Below, one piece after another: positions 9,542-18,171 of a stretch of 59,028 nucleotides of DNA. The position numbers and the translations under genes were made by a program. The notes beneath the pieces are model-generated. The model was not told the DNA's origin and ran no database searches. It was given only the letters and a program-made list of their open reading frames with translations. How positions within the stretch are numbered: the stretch's first letter is position 1; the number at the start of each line of letters is the position of its first letter. Source of the stretch: DASVEE01 sp036399695 (lineage in GTDB: Bacteria; Acidobacteriota; Thermoanaerobaculia; Gp7-AA8); the NCBI GenBank assembly GCA_036399695.1, contig DASWMP010000144.1, positions 1-59,028 of the forward strand. Direction: 5' to 3'.

Positions 9542-9603
9542 TCAGTTGGCAGCAGGCGGTTGGCAGTCGAACCACCTGCCTACCGCCAACTGCTCACCAC
9601 CAA
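9542..9603. repeat. Inverted word-repeat (TTGGCAG/TTGGCGG family)
   Basis: The left arm CAGTTGGCAGCAGGCGGTTG and the right arm, rich in CTGCCTACCGCCAACTG, are imperfectly complementary around a short spacer near 9567-9573. Same family as 3754-3920. It occupies nearly the whole gap between two minus-strand genes. Confidence 0.85.
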
Positions 9604-9837
9604 CTATTCTTTCATCGAGATTATATGGTCCAGCCTGATTTCCAGCGGACCTGAATCGGATGCGAAGCGGACGAACTCGGCGCCTTCGGTCGTGTACACG
9701 TCCTCGATCTTACCCCGTTCCTTCTGCGTGACACCCTCGAGCTCGAACTCGAGCTCCACTTCATTCTTGTGCATCGCTGCGGCTTCGAGCTGGTCGTGGT
9801 AGTCGCACGATACGGGCTCGTAACGTTCTTCGGCCAT
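9604..9837 (-). CDS. rof: Rof/YaeO-like modulator of Rho-dependent termination
   Basis: 77-residue protein matching the Rho-binding antiterminator family (Rof, PF07073). The opening YEPVSCDYHDQLEAAAMHKN parallels the family signature YxPIxCxxxDxLExA. It is followed by a hydrophobic beta segment (EVELEFELEG) and ends LEIRLDHIISM, like the C-terminal strand of E. coli Rof (RLDKI). Known family members bind hexameric Rho and block its primary RNA site, inhibiting termination. A GGAGGT ribosome site sits directly upstream of the ATG. It is divergent from the small membrane-protein gene at 9916. Confidence in the family is good; function in this organism is inferred. Confidence 0.8.
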   Translation of the reverse strand: MAEERYEPVSCDYHDQLEAAAMHKNEVELEFELEGVTQKERGKIEDVYTTEGAEFVRFASDSGPLEIRLDHIISMKE

Positions 9838-9915
9838 GCATACCTCCGCTACCTCTAATTACAACATCGATGCCGAGGCCGCCCGGGCCGAATCTGTTAC
9901 GATTCGCGCGGTCCG

Positions 9916-10185
9916 ATGAGTCTCTTCGAATTCGACAGCTTCGCCTCGGCGACGCCGCTTTTCTTCGCCGTCGTCCTCCTCATCATCCTCGTCGTCTCGT
10001 TCCGTTCCCGAGCCGTCGTCTTCTGCCAGTACCTCGAAGCGATGACCGGCATCCGCCTGGAGCCCTCCGACGTCCGCCGCGTCTACAAGCAATCCGGCCG
10101 CGAAGGCGTCCGCGAGCTCTTCCTCGACCTCATCATCAAAGAGGACCTGAAGGAAGGGCCGATCGAGATTCCGGAGGAGCGGTAG
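9916..10185 (+). CDS. Small single-pass membrane protein, conserved hypothetical
   Basis: 89 residues: a short N-terminal stretch, one transmembrane helix (ATPLFFAVVLLIILVVSF, about residues 12-29) and a soluble charged tail that looks helical (MTGIRLEPSDVRRVYKQSGREGVREL). No catalytic motif. A TACGAT -10-like box lies 12 bp before the ATG and there is no Shine-Dalgarno, so transcription may be nearly leaderless. It is followed after 71 bp by the M23-like gene on the same strand. I do not recognise a family. Confidence 0.6.
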   Translation: MSLFEFDSFASATPLFFAVVLLIILVVSFRSRAVVFCQYLEAMTGIRLEPSDVRRVYKQSGREGVRELFLDLIIKEDLKEGPIEIPEER

Positions 10186-10240
10186 GACGGCGGGAGCGCC
10201 GCTTCCCGGACCGGTGCGGCACTAGCCCCTCTCGATTCCA

Positions 10241-10246
10241 TACAAT
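10241..10246 (+). promoter_or_regulatory. -10 box TACAAT close to start codon
   Basis: TACAAT ends 10 bp before the ATG at 10257 and no ribosome-binding site lies between, suggesting a leader of only a few nucleotides. Confidence 0.5.
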
Positions 10247-10256
10247 CCCCCCTCCG

Positions 10257-11147
10257 ATGGCGCTTTGGTTCTTCTTTGTCCTCACCCTTCTGCTGCCCGG
10301 CGTGGCCATTCTCTGGATGTTCCGGAGGTCGCCGAAGCCGCGGATCGGGTGGGTGGCCACGTTTGCGTTCGCGGCCTCGCTCGTGGGCGTCAGCGTCGTG
10401 GCGGCGCCGTGGGGGTGGCTCGGGGTTGGCGTCCGGTTGCTGCTGGTGCTCATGTTCCTCACGGCCGTCATCACCTCCTGGCGGCGGACCGATGCCGAGC
10501 CGCAGACGGACGGCCCGTTCTTCCTGATCGCCCGCTTCCTCCTGGCCCTCTTCTTCTTCAACGGCCTGGGACACGCGATGGCCGGGTGGCGGGAGCCGTC
10601 CGGTGCCGTCGACATGCAGTTTCCGCTGGCCGAGGGGGTGGCCATCGTCGCGCAGGGAGGCTCGACGATGACGTTGAACATCCACAACATCGACGCCTCG
10701 CAGCGCTACGCCCTCGACCTCTCCCGCCTCAACGGCATCGGCATGCGCGCGTGGGGCATCCTCCCGGATGACCCGGCCCGCTACGCCGCCTTCGGGACGC
10801 TCGTCGTCAGCCCCTGCGACGGGACGGTCCTCTCGGCCGTCGACGGTCTGCCGGACAACCGCGTCGGCCAGACCGACCCGAAGAACCTGGCCGGCAACCA
10901 CGTCGTCCTCCGCTGCGGCGAGGCCACGGTCTACCTCGCGCACTTTCAGCGCGGAACCGTGGCCGTCAAGCCGGGCGCCATCGTGAGGCGCGGCACGCCG
11001 CTCGCCCGCGTCGGCAACTCCGGCAACACCACCGAGCCCCACCTGCACATCCACGCCGAGCGGGGAGGGACGAAGCTCGGCTCCGCGCCGGGCGTCCCGC
11101 TCACGTTCGGCGGACGCTGGCTGGTGCGGAACAGCCTCGTTTTCTGA
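10257..11147 (+). CDS. Membrane protein with M23 (LytM-like) peptidase-fold C-terminus
   Basis: 296 residues. The first about 110 contain four hydrophobic helices (WFFFVLTLLLPGVAILWMF; VATFAFAASLVGVSVVA; VRLLLVLMFLTAVI; FLIARFLLALFFFNGLG). The remainder is an extracytoplasmic M23/duplicated-hybrid-motif domain: AGNHVVLRCGEATVYLAHF, then RVGNSGNTTEPHLHIHAE with the HxH zinc-ligand pair. The upstream HxxxD ligand motif of typical lysostaphin-type enzymes is not evident; QRYALD occupies that place. It may therefore be a cell-wall hydrolase of a divergent subfamily or a non-catalytic regulator. I chose the ATG 10 bp after TACAAT; longer in-frame extensions read through the preceding gene. Confidence 0.75.
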   Translation: MALWFFFVLTLLLPGVAILWMFRRSPKPRIGWVATFAFAASLVGVSVVAAPWGWLGVGVRLLLVLMFLTAVITSWRRTDAEPQTDGPFFLIARFLLALFFFNGLGHAMAGWREPSGAVDMQFPLAEGVAIVAQGGSTMTLNIHNIDASQRYALDLSRLNGIGMRAWGILPDDPARYAAFGTLVVSPCDGTVLSAVDGLPDNRVGQTDPKNLAGNHVVLRCGEATVYLAHFQRGTVAVKPGAIVRRGTPLARVGNSGNTTEPHLHIHAERGGTKLGSAPGVPLTFGGRWLVRNSLVF

Positions 11148-11272
11148 GCCCGCCTCGTCACGACAGCCCGCGTTTTCGTCCCTGGTTGACGGGAGTCCGT
11201 CCCGACATGGAAACATTGCGGCGGCTCTGCCGTTCAACAACCCGTCACAACTTCGTTCCAGGAGGATCCAGG

Positions 11273-13273
11273 ATGAAAGCCATCCGTTTGGCGGTCGCGG
11301 CAGCCGCGCTCGCCCTCGCTACACCCCTGTTCGCGGCCGACAGATTCGAGGCGCTGGTCAGCGGCTACAAGAACCTGCAGGCCGGCGACGCTGCCACGGT
11401 CAACGGCCAGACATTCAAGATTGGCCACATGAAGATCACGCTCAACTCCGGCAAGGCCGCTCGCGTCACGGCGGCCGGCGAGCCGGTGGGGCTGTTCTTC
11501 GTCGGTCAGGGCTCGTTCCAGTACGTCTCGACAGACAAGGTCGAGATGCCGATCGTCGCCTACAACGCCAAGAAGGAAGCGAAGCTCAATGCGAACGTGC
11601 AGGGCACGGAGGCGGTCCTTTCGGACACGTTCACTGAGATCCTGCTCGTGGGCGGCGGCGTCGAGCTGCCGCAGATCACTGGCGCCGGCGCCGGATCCGT
11701 AGCCGAGGAGCTGAAGAAGAACGTCGAGCTGTTCGATCGCGACCGCAACACGCCCGGCGAGCACCAGCTCATCGTGCAGAAGCTCGCCTACCCGGCGGCC
11801 AAGGTCGTCCGGGCGCAGATCCGCGGCGGTGGTGACAACGTCGTCTATGTTTACGATGGTGCCGAGACCACCGAGGAATCGCTCTCGCTGCTCAAGAGCA
11901 TCGACACGCAGGAGCGCACGGTCAAACAGTGGCTCCGTTCGCCCACGATCTCGTCGCTCCCGATCGACCGAGATCGCAAGACGCCGCCGAAGGCGCCTTA
12001 CATGCTGACGAACCTCGATTACACCCTCCTCGCTGACGGCGAGAACGCGAAGATGACCGCGACCGAGACGATCGTCCGACCGGCCCAGGCGAAAGTGTTG
12101 CGCTTCACGCTCAACGACCTCGTGATCGCCCGCGCGGGTGTGGCGCCGCGCAAATATCGCGTCAACAGCATCAAGGACGAAGCGGGACGCTCACTGCCGT
12201 TCGACTTTACCGATAATAGCCTGCTCGTCAGCGTCGACGGCATTCAGGGCGAGACCATCAAGCTGACGTTCGACATCGAAGGTGACTACCTCTACCGCCC
12301 GAACGGCGACGCTTTCTGGCAGCTCGGCGTCGAGCCATGGTTCCCGCAGCCGGACCTCAACGGTCAGTACTACACCGTCCACTCGACCGTGAAGGTCAAG
12401 AAGCCGTTCATCGCCTTCGCGCCCGGCAAGACCATCCGCCGCGAGCAGGAGGGGGACTACAACGTGGTCGAGAACAAGCTCGACTCCCCCGTGCAGTTCG
12501 CGGTCGTGCACGCGGGCAAGTACGAGTACTCGGAAGAGACGCGCAACGGTCTGACCGTCCGCGTCGCCGCGTATGCCGGCAAGAACGAGCGAGCGTCCAA
12601 GCAGCTCACGAATCTCACGTACCAGATCATCGAGTACTACCAGTTCTTCCTCGGGCCGTTCCCGTTCGACGAGTTCAACATCATCCAGATCAACGACTGG
12701 GGCTACGGCGTCGCTCCTCCGGGAACGATGTTCGTCACCAACCAGGTCTTCCAGCCGACCATGGGTGAGCTCAACCGGATGTTCTCGACCGGTTCGAACG
12801 AGCTGTTCGCCCACGAGATCGCCCACCAGTACTGGGCCCACTCACTCAAGATGCCGAGCATCGAGGAGCAGTGGCTGACCGAATCCTTCGCCGACTACTC
12901 GTCCGCTCTCGCGATGCGTAAATACAAGGGTGAGGCCGTCTACAACCGCATCGTGGCCAAATGGAAGCAGGCGGCCAAAGACGCGGGCAGCGTTGCTCCG
13001 ATCGCGCTGGCGAACCGCATTGCCGGCGACCCGCAGGACGCCTTCATGCGGCGCTACGGCCTCCTCTATAACAAGGGGCCGTACGTCCTCTATGCGTTGC
13101 ACAAAGAACTGGGCGACGACCAGTTTCTGACAGTCCTGAAGTCGTACCAGAAGTCGCGCCGCTTCAAGTTCGGCAACACCGCCGAATTCGCGAATCTGAT
13201 CCAGTTCGTCACGAAGAAGGACTACATGCCGTTCTTCGACAAGTACTACTGGGGTACGGAGATGCCGCAGTAA
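11273..13273 (+). CDS. Secreted M1-family aminopeptidase
   Basis: 666-residue exported zinc aminopeptidase. AGGAGG lies 7 bp before the ATG that starts a signal peptide (MKAIRLAVAAAALALATPLFA), which fixes the start. The N-terminal half is beta-rich. The gluzincin domain has HEIAH (about residues 514-518) with the third ligand Glu in LTESFADY 19 residues after the second His, the M1 spacing. The substrate loop reads APPGTMFVT in place of the canonical GAMEN, so specificity may be unusual. Likely released or periplasmic, digesting peptides with the M14 and M16 enzymes encoded nearby. Terminated by the hairpin at 13295-13329. Confidence 0.9.
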   Translation: MKAIRLAVAAAALALATPLFAADRFEALVSGYKNLQAGDAATVNGQTFKIGHMKITLNSGKAARVTAAGEPVGLFFVGQGSFQYVSTDKVEMPIVAYNAKKEAKLNANVQGTEAVLSDTFTEILLVGGGVELPQITGAGAGSVAEELKKNVELFDRDRNTPGEHQLIVQKLAYPAAKVVRAQIRGGGDNVVYVYDGAETTEESLSLLKSIDTQERTVKQWLRSPTISSLPIDRDRKTPPKAPYMLTNLDYTLLADGENAKMTATETIVRPAQAKVLRFTLNDLVIARAGVAPRKYRVNSIKDEAGRSLPFDFTDNSLLVSVDGIQGETIKLTFDIEGDYLYRPNGDAFWQLGVEPWFPQPDLNGQYYTVHSTVKVKKPFIAFAPGKTIRREQEGDYNVVENKLDSPVQFAVVHAGKYEYSEETRNGLTVRVAAYAGKNERASKQLTNLTYQIIEYYQFFLGPFPFDEFNIIQINDWGYGVAPPGTMFVTNQVFQPTMGELNRMFSTGSNELFAHEIAHQYWAHSLKMPSIEEQWLTESFADYSSALAMRKYKGEAVYNRIVAKWKQAAKDAGSVAPIALANRIAGDPQDAFMRRYGLLYNKGPYVLYALHKELGDDQFLTVLKSYQKSRRFKFGNTAEFANLIQFVTKKDYMPFFDKYYWGTEMPQ

Positions 13274-13294
13274 GCAAGCGTCGAGTTGGTCACA

Positions 13295-13329
13295 GAAGGA
13301 AAGGGCGGCGTGCCTCCGCCCTTTCCTTC
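13295..13329 (+). terminator. Perfect 14-bp hairpin after the M1 gene
   Basis: GAAGGAAAGGGCGG and CCGCCCTTTCCTTC pair perfectly around a 7-nt loop, 21 bp after the stop codon. No T-run follows, so it may act with Rho or as a 3'-end stabiliser. Confidence 0.75.
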
Positions 13330-13440
13330 ACTTACTCCGATCACTCCGCCGGCGATCTGAGGCGATCTCAAATTGAGGTCCGGCAACCTCGAATCAAGGT
13401 CTGGGGCTCCCCACCCGCCGTACAATGTGGCCGGTCCGTC

Positions 13441-13494
13441 ATGCATCGTCCTCTTCTCCTGGTAGCTGAGCCGCTCGTGCGGGAGCCGGCCTGA
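13441..13494 (+). CDS. Possible 17-codon leader peptide upstream of the histidine kinase
   Basis: ATG at 13441 opens a 17-codon frame (MHRPLLLVAEPLVREPA) whose TGA ends 2 bp before the GTG of the histidine kinase. A TACAAT box sits 14 bp upstream. This layout would allow translational coupling. The remaining gap (13330-13440) shows only AACCTCGA/GAGGT-like short repeats. Real translation is unproven. Confidence 0.3.
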   Translation: MHRPLLLVAEPLVREPA

Positions 13495-13496
13495 CC

Positions 13497-15581
13497 GTGT
13501 TCGACCCGCTCTTCAGCCTCGGCGCCTACACCTTCTCCCTCTATTCACTCTTTCTCTCCTTCACGGCCGTCGCCGCCCTGGCTCTGGCTATCCACGTCGT
13601 GCGCAGGGAGAGAGGGAGCCGCATGGGCTGGTGGTTCGCCGGCCCGACCGGCCTGCTCACCGTCTGGCTGCTGGCCCGGGTGATGGCCGGCGCCTCGGTC
13701 ACGGAGCAACTCGGCGAAGCGTGGGCCCGCGCCGGATACCTGGCGTTCCCCTTCCTTCCCGTGGCCTTCCTGCAGTTCGCGTACGAGGCGGTCGGCAGCG
13801 GACGCCGCCCGCGCTGGCTCACCCGCTTCTGCGCGCTGGCCGCCGCCGTCTTCAGCATCGTGGCGTTCACCACTTCCCACGTCATCGCCGGCGTCCTCAC
13901 GCATCCGTGGGGCTTCTATCCCCGTTATGGCCGTTTCGGGTGGACGTTCATCCTCTTCTTCTCCGTGGTCGGGGTTCTGAGCCTGACGGTGCTCCTTCGG
14001 GCGGTCCGGCGGCTGCCGGAGAGCCGGCAACGGCATCGGTTGAAGCACTTCGCCATCGCGTATGCCGCCGGCTTCGCCGGCACGATCGACTTTGCGGCCG
14101 CATACGGTGCGCCGATCGTGCCGCTCGGCGCGGTCGCCGCCCTGGCGGTGGTGGTGCTGGTGGGGCGGGCCATCCGCAGGTACCAGTTGTTCGACATCAC
14201 GCCGGCCTTTGCCGCGAAGAACATCGTCTCGACGATGTCGGACGCACTGATCGTCACCGACGACGAAGGGTGGATCCGCATCGTGAACGATGCCGCCTGT
14301 GAGCTCAGCGGCTACCTGCGCGCGGAGCTGCTCGGCGCGCCGATCGGCCAGCTCTTTCCTGTGATGGAGCCGGGCGACCGGGAGCTGCGGCGGCGCGAAG
14401 GTCCGCCCATCCCGGTCAGCATCGCCGTCTCGGCGCTTCGCGAAGGTGAACGGCGCGCCGGCACGGTCGTCATCGCGCACGATCTCCGGGAGCGTCTGCG
14501 CATCGAGCAGGAGCTGCGGCAGCAGGCGTTGCGTCTGTACACGGAAGAGATGCGGCGGCAGGCGGAGCTCGAATACCGCGACACCTTCGACGCCATCCAG
14601 ATGCCGTTGATCCTCCTCGATGCGAACGGGATCGTGCAGCGGGCGAACCGCGCCGCACTCGCCCTCGCGAATGGCGAAGAGGTCATCGGCCGGGCGGTGA
14701 ACGACCTCTCCTCCGACGAGCTGTGGCCGGAGATCGGCCGCCGCGTCGCCACCGCGGACGGCTCGCAGCGCGTGCAGTTCGAGGACAGCGCCGGCACTTC
14801 GTGGGACGTTGCCGTCGACGTCATCGGCGCTGAAGGGGAGCGGCGCATCATCGTGGCGGCGCGCAACATCAGCGCGATCGTGCAGCTCCAGCGCTCCCTG
14901 CGCCGGAGCGAGACGATGTCCGCCCTCGGCACGCTCCTCGGCGGCGTCGCCCACGAGGTTCGCAATCCTCTTTTCGCGATGTCTTCCACGCTCGACGCGT
15001 TCACCTCTACCTACGGCGCACGCGAAGAGTACCGGCAGTTCGCGCAAGTGATGCACACGCAGCTCGACCGGGTCAGCAATCTCATGTCCGACCTCCTCGA
15101 GTTCGGCCGTCCGGCCCCCGCCGCCCTCACGCCGCAATCGATTCGCCCGCTCGTCGAGGAGGCGATCAGCCAGTGCGCCGATGAAGCCGCGGCCGCGGCG
15201 GTGAAGATCGTCTGTCACCATGCCGGTCAACCCGACGTCATCAACGTCAGCGACCACCGGCTCCTGCAGGCATTCAGCAATCTGGTTCGTAATGCCGTGC
15301 AGTATTCGCCTCCCGGAGGCACGGTCGCGGTACGCGTCGACAGGGTGGCTCGTAACGGGGCGGACATCATCGTCTATAGCGTCACCGACCAGGGGCCGGG
15401 ATTCAACGTCACGGAGCTCAAACAGGTATTCGAGCCGTTCTTCACCCGCCGGAAAGGGGGCACCGGCCTCGGGCTGGCCATCGCCCGCGCCGTCGTGGAG
15501 CAGCATCACGGCACCATCGCCGCCGCGAACCTGCCGGAAGGCGGCGGAATCGTCTCGATCGAGCTGCCGGTGGCCGGATAG
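13497..15581 (+). CDS. 7TM-PAS-PAS sensor histidine kinase
   Basis: 694-residue membrane sensor kinase starting at GTG. The N-terminal ~220 residues form seven hydrophobic helices of the HisKA_7TM type. They are followed by a PAS domain (MSDALIVTDDEGWIRIVNDA), a second PAS (FDAIQMPLILLDANGIVQRA), a HisKA dimerisation domain with the phospho-acceptor in GGVAHEVRNPLF (His about 486), and an HATPase domain with N box (NLVRNAVQYSP), G1 (DQGPGF) and G2 (GGTGLGLAIARA). No response regulator is adjacent; candidate partners in the window are the lone receiver at 31305 and the receiver-GGDEF protein at 30155, but nothing links them directly. The signal is unknown. Confidence 0.9.
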   Translation: MFDPLFSLGAYTFSLYSLFLSFTAVAALALAIHVVRRERGSRMGWWFAGPTGLLTVWLLARVMAGASVTEQLGEAWARAGYLAFPFLPVAFLQFAYEAVGSGRRPRWLTRFCALAAAVFSIVAFTTSHVIAGVLTHPWGFYPRYGRFGWTFILFFSVVGVLSLTVLLRAVRRLPESRQRHRLKHFAIAYAAGFAGTIDFAAAYGAPIVPLGAVAALAVVVLVGRAIRRYQLFDITPAFAAKNIVSTMSDALIVTDDEGWIRIVNDAACELSGYLRAELLGAPIGQLFPVMEPGDRELRRREGPPIPVSIAVSALREGERRAGTVVIAHDLRERLRIEQELRQQALRLYTEEMRRQAELEYRDTFDAIQMPLILLDANGIVQRANRAALALANGEEVIGRAVNDLSSDELWPEIGRRVATADGSQRVQFEDSAGTSWDVAVDVIGAEGERRIIVAARNISAIVQLQRSLRRSETMSALGTLLGGVAHEVRNPLFAMSSTLDAFTSTYGAREEYRQFAQVMHTQLDRVSNLMSDLLEFGRPAPAALTPQSIRPLVEEAISQCADEAAAAAVKIVCHHAGQPDVINVSDHRLLQAFSNLVRNAVQYSPPGGTVAVRVDRVARNGADIIVYSVTDQGPGFNVTELKQVFEPFFTRRKGGTGLGLAIARAVVEQHHGTIAAANLPEGGGIVSIELPVAG

Positions 15582-15651
15582 CTGGCGGCGGCGTTCGACG
15601 GATGGCAGCGACGTATGCGGAGGTGAAACGTGCGCGCGCGATTTCTCGCGT

Positions 15652-15671
15652 GACGGACAAGATTGTCCGTC
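15652..15671. other. Short perfect palindrome in the gap before the NACHT gene
   Basis: GACGGACA-AGAT-TGTCCGTC: an 8-bp stem with a 4-nt loop, 70 bp past the kinase stop codon. It could be the kinase terminator or an operator for the next gene. The rest of 15582-15780 holds a second small GCGCGAATCGCGC hairpin near 15728 and an AT-rich TTTTTATTT stretch just before it that may carry the promoter. Confidence 0.5.
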
Positions 15672-15780
15672 TTCCACGAGAACCTGCGCCTCATGTCCTT
15701 CTAATCATCGGCGACGCTGTTTTTATTTGCGCGAATCGCGCGGATGACCTATGTTCCTCGGACACGTCCCGGAGGTCGGT

Positions 15781-18165
15781 ATGCGCATCGTGCGAACTGT
15801 GGTGATTGGGTGCGGCATCGTCTGCGCGGCGGGAGCCGTGTGGGCAGCCGGAGAAGTCACGCCGTCTGCCGCAGCCGTGATCGACGCCCTCCGGCAGGGA
15901 GACCGCCCGGCCGCGGTCCGCGCGCTGCGCGACGTCGACGATCCGGCGGCACTGGCGGCCGCTCTCGCCGAACTGGCCGGTGACCCGAAGGCGTCGCTCG
16001 ACGTCCGCCGTGACACCCTCGAGGTCCTGGCCCAGGTTCCGGGCGACGTGAGCGCCACGGTATTGCCGGCCTTCGAACGTGCCACCGCCGAGGAACTGCG
16101 GCGGGAGTTGGTGGAATCGATGCCGGCGCATCCGTCGCTGCTCGCGCTGGCGGCGGACGGCAAGGCACGCTGTTCCCTCCGGGCTGCTGCCGCCACCCGG
16201 TACTGGCATGCCGGCGGCGACCGGAATGCCGTCCACCGGCTGTTCAACGACCCGGCGACGCCGCCATGCCTCGCCATCGCCGCCGCTCCGCTGGTCCAGC
16301 AGGACCTCGACCGCGGCGACGTGCCGGTGATCGCCGCTTCGGCGTCCCGCTACATCCAGGAAGGCTATGGCCGCACCGAGCTCGTCGAGCTGCTGGCTGC
16401 CGCGGTGGCCCGGCTGCCGGTGCCGGACGCGAACCGCATCGATCACTCGATGCTCGACCTCGTGGCCCGCCCGGCGCCGGCGCACCGCCGGATCGCCGCG
16501 CTGCTCTACCTGCAGGAGCGGGGCATCCAGGCGCCGCCCGACCCGGCGCTGCTCCTCCGCGTTGCCACGGACGACACCGCGTCCGAGGCGCTCCGCGAAG
16601 CGGCCCTCGGCGCGATCGGCTCACTCGGCCGTCTCGATCCGCAGCTCACCGGCCGGCTGACGAACTTCGCCTCCCGCCCGGAGCTGCAGCCCCGGCTTCG
16701 CCGCGCTGCTTTCGACGCTCTCGGCGCCGTCGGTGCGGCGCCCCAGCGACCCACCCTCGCCTCGGCCGCGACCATCGTCGCGCCGCCGGCGCCCGCCGAT
16801 CTCCGCTTCGAGATGCCGCGCATCAGTCCGGCCTTCGTCCTCCTGCTCCTGGCCGGGCTCGCCGCCATCGCCATCTACCTCTTCAAGCCGCTCCTGCTGC
16901 TGAAGGCCGGCCTCTATCCCCGCCGTGCCCTCGACGCCTGGATCGGCCAGCACCTCGCCACCGCCCGCGAGCGCTTCGAGGCGCGCGAGACCGTGAAAGC
17001 ACGCACCATCTGGGTCCCGCTCCCGCTGCAGCTCGGCGACGAGCGTGTCGAAGCCGACGACGCCGACGACGCCCTCCGCGCGCTCTTCGGTCAGAAGGAC
17101 TGCGTGATGCTCGTGACGGGGGAGGGCGGCTCCGGCAAGACGACTCTCGCCGTGAAGCTCGCGCAGGATGCGCTGGCCGCACGGCTCACCGGCACGCCGA
17201 TGCTCCCGGTCCTCCTCGAGCAGGACTTCGGCGTTTCCTTCCTCGACGAGATCCGCAACGAGCTGCGCGAGCTGACGCAGACCGACCTCTCCGCCCGCTT
17301 CGTCCGCCAGCTCCTCCGGAAGAAGCGCGTGCTCCTCGTCGTCGACCACTTCTCCGAAATGCGCGACGCGACGCGGAAGCAGGTCGATCCGCGCGTGGCC
17401 GCTGCCGTCGTCATCACCTCGCGCAACGATGAGGCGCTCCCACATACCGCCGTGGCCCGGCCGACGCGCGTCCGCTGGAGCGATCTCACGCGATTCATGG
17501 AGCTCTACCTCCGCCACAAGGACAAGCTCGAGCTCTTCAGCGACGAGGAGTTCCACGAAGCCTGCCGCCACCTCGCCGAGATCACCAAAGGCGGCGATTC
17601 GACGATCCTCACGGCCAAGCTGTTCACGGACCTCGTCGTCTCGGCGAAGGAGAAGAAGCTCGACATCCTCCCGACCAGCGTCCCCGACCTGATGCTGCGC
17701 TACGTCAGCTTCATCAATGTCTCGCGGCAGCCGTCGGACCCCGATAACTGGCGGATCCAGCGCGCGGCCAAGCTCGTCGCCTGGGAGTGCCTCAAAGGGG
17801 AGCTCACCCCCACAAGCGCCCACCTCGACGACGTCCGTCGCGCCGTGGGCGAAGAGGACGCAGAGGAGCTGCTCGAATACCTCGAGCGCGATCTGGCCCT
17901 CATCGAGCTCTGCGAGCCCGCCCGCACCCGCGTCCGCTTCACCCTCGACCCCCTGGCCGAATACCTCGCCGCCCTGCACATCACCGAGCAGCATGGCCCC
18001 GACGCCGCCAAGTGGGAAGCCTGGATCGAAACCCTCCCCGACAACGGCCAGAAAATGCGCGGCTTCCTAAGGGCAGTGCTGGACTGCATCGGCACCGGGG
18101 AGGAACTGGACCTGGCGCGGGAGGCCTTGCGGCTGAGAATGACGGTGTTCGCCGCGGCGGCGTAG
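15781..18165 (+). CDS. Membrane-anchored NACHT-like STAND NTPase with N-terminal helical repeats
   Basis: 794 residues. GGAGGT precedes an ATG that opens a signal/anchor sequence (MRIVRTVVIGCGIVCAAGAVW). Residues ~25-335 are alanine-rich helical repeats of HEAT/ARM character (ALRDVDDPAALAAALAELA; ASEALREAALGAIGSLGR). A transmembrane helix follows (PAFVLLLLAGLAAIAIYLF, about 349-368), then a cytosolic NTPase with a P-loop (TGEGGSGKTTLA, about 445) and Walker B-like RVLLVVDHFSE, and C-terminal helices typical of NACHT/STAND proteins. This topology suggests a sensor whose repeats lie outside the membrane and whose switch is cytosolic. Family assignment rests on motifs; the trigger and output are unknown. 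It is followed by a word-repeat palindrome. Confidence 0.75.
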   Translation: MRIVRTVVIGCGIVCAAGAVWAAGEVTPSAAAVIDALRQGDRPAAVRALRDVDDPAALAAALAELAGDPKASLDVRRDTLEVLAQVPGDVSATVLPAFERATAEELRRELVESMPAHPSLLALAADGKARCSLRAAAATRYWHAGGDRNAVHRLFNDPATPPCLAIAAAPLVQQDLDRGDVPVIAASASRYIQEGYGRTELVELLAAAVARLPVPDANRIDHSMLDLVARPAPAHRRIAALLYLQERGIQAPPDPALLLRVATDDTASEALREAALGAIGSLGRLDPQLTGRLTNFASRPELQPRLRRAAFDALGAVGAAPQRPTLASAATIVAPPAPADLRFEMPRISPAFVLLLLAGLAAIAIYLFKPLLLLKAGLYPRRALDAWIGQHLATARERFEARETVKARTIWVPLPLQLGDERVEADDADDALRALFGQKDCVMLVTGEGGSGKTTLAVKLAQDALAARLTGTPMLPVLLEQDFGVSFLDEIRNELRELTQTDLSARFVRQLLRKKRVLLVVDHFSEMRDATRKQVDPRVAAAVVITSRNDEALPHTAVARPTRVRWSDLTRFMELYLRHKDKLELFSDEEFHEACRHLAEITKGGDSTILTAKLFTDLVVSAKEKKLDILPTSVPDLMLRYVSFINVSRQPSDPDNWRIQRAAKLVAWECLKGELTPTSAHLDDVRRAVGEEDAEELLEYLERDLALIELCEPARTRVRFTLDPLAEYLAALHITEQHGPDAAKWEAWIETLPDNGQKMRGFLRAVLDCIGTGEELDLAREALRLRMTVFAAAA

Positions 18166-18171
18166 GGGAGA

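Noticed and set aside
13545..15677. 710-codon minus-strand open frame opposite the histidine kinase
   Set aside because: Composition is typical of antisense frames, with no motif; the plus-strand kinase domains are unmistakable.
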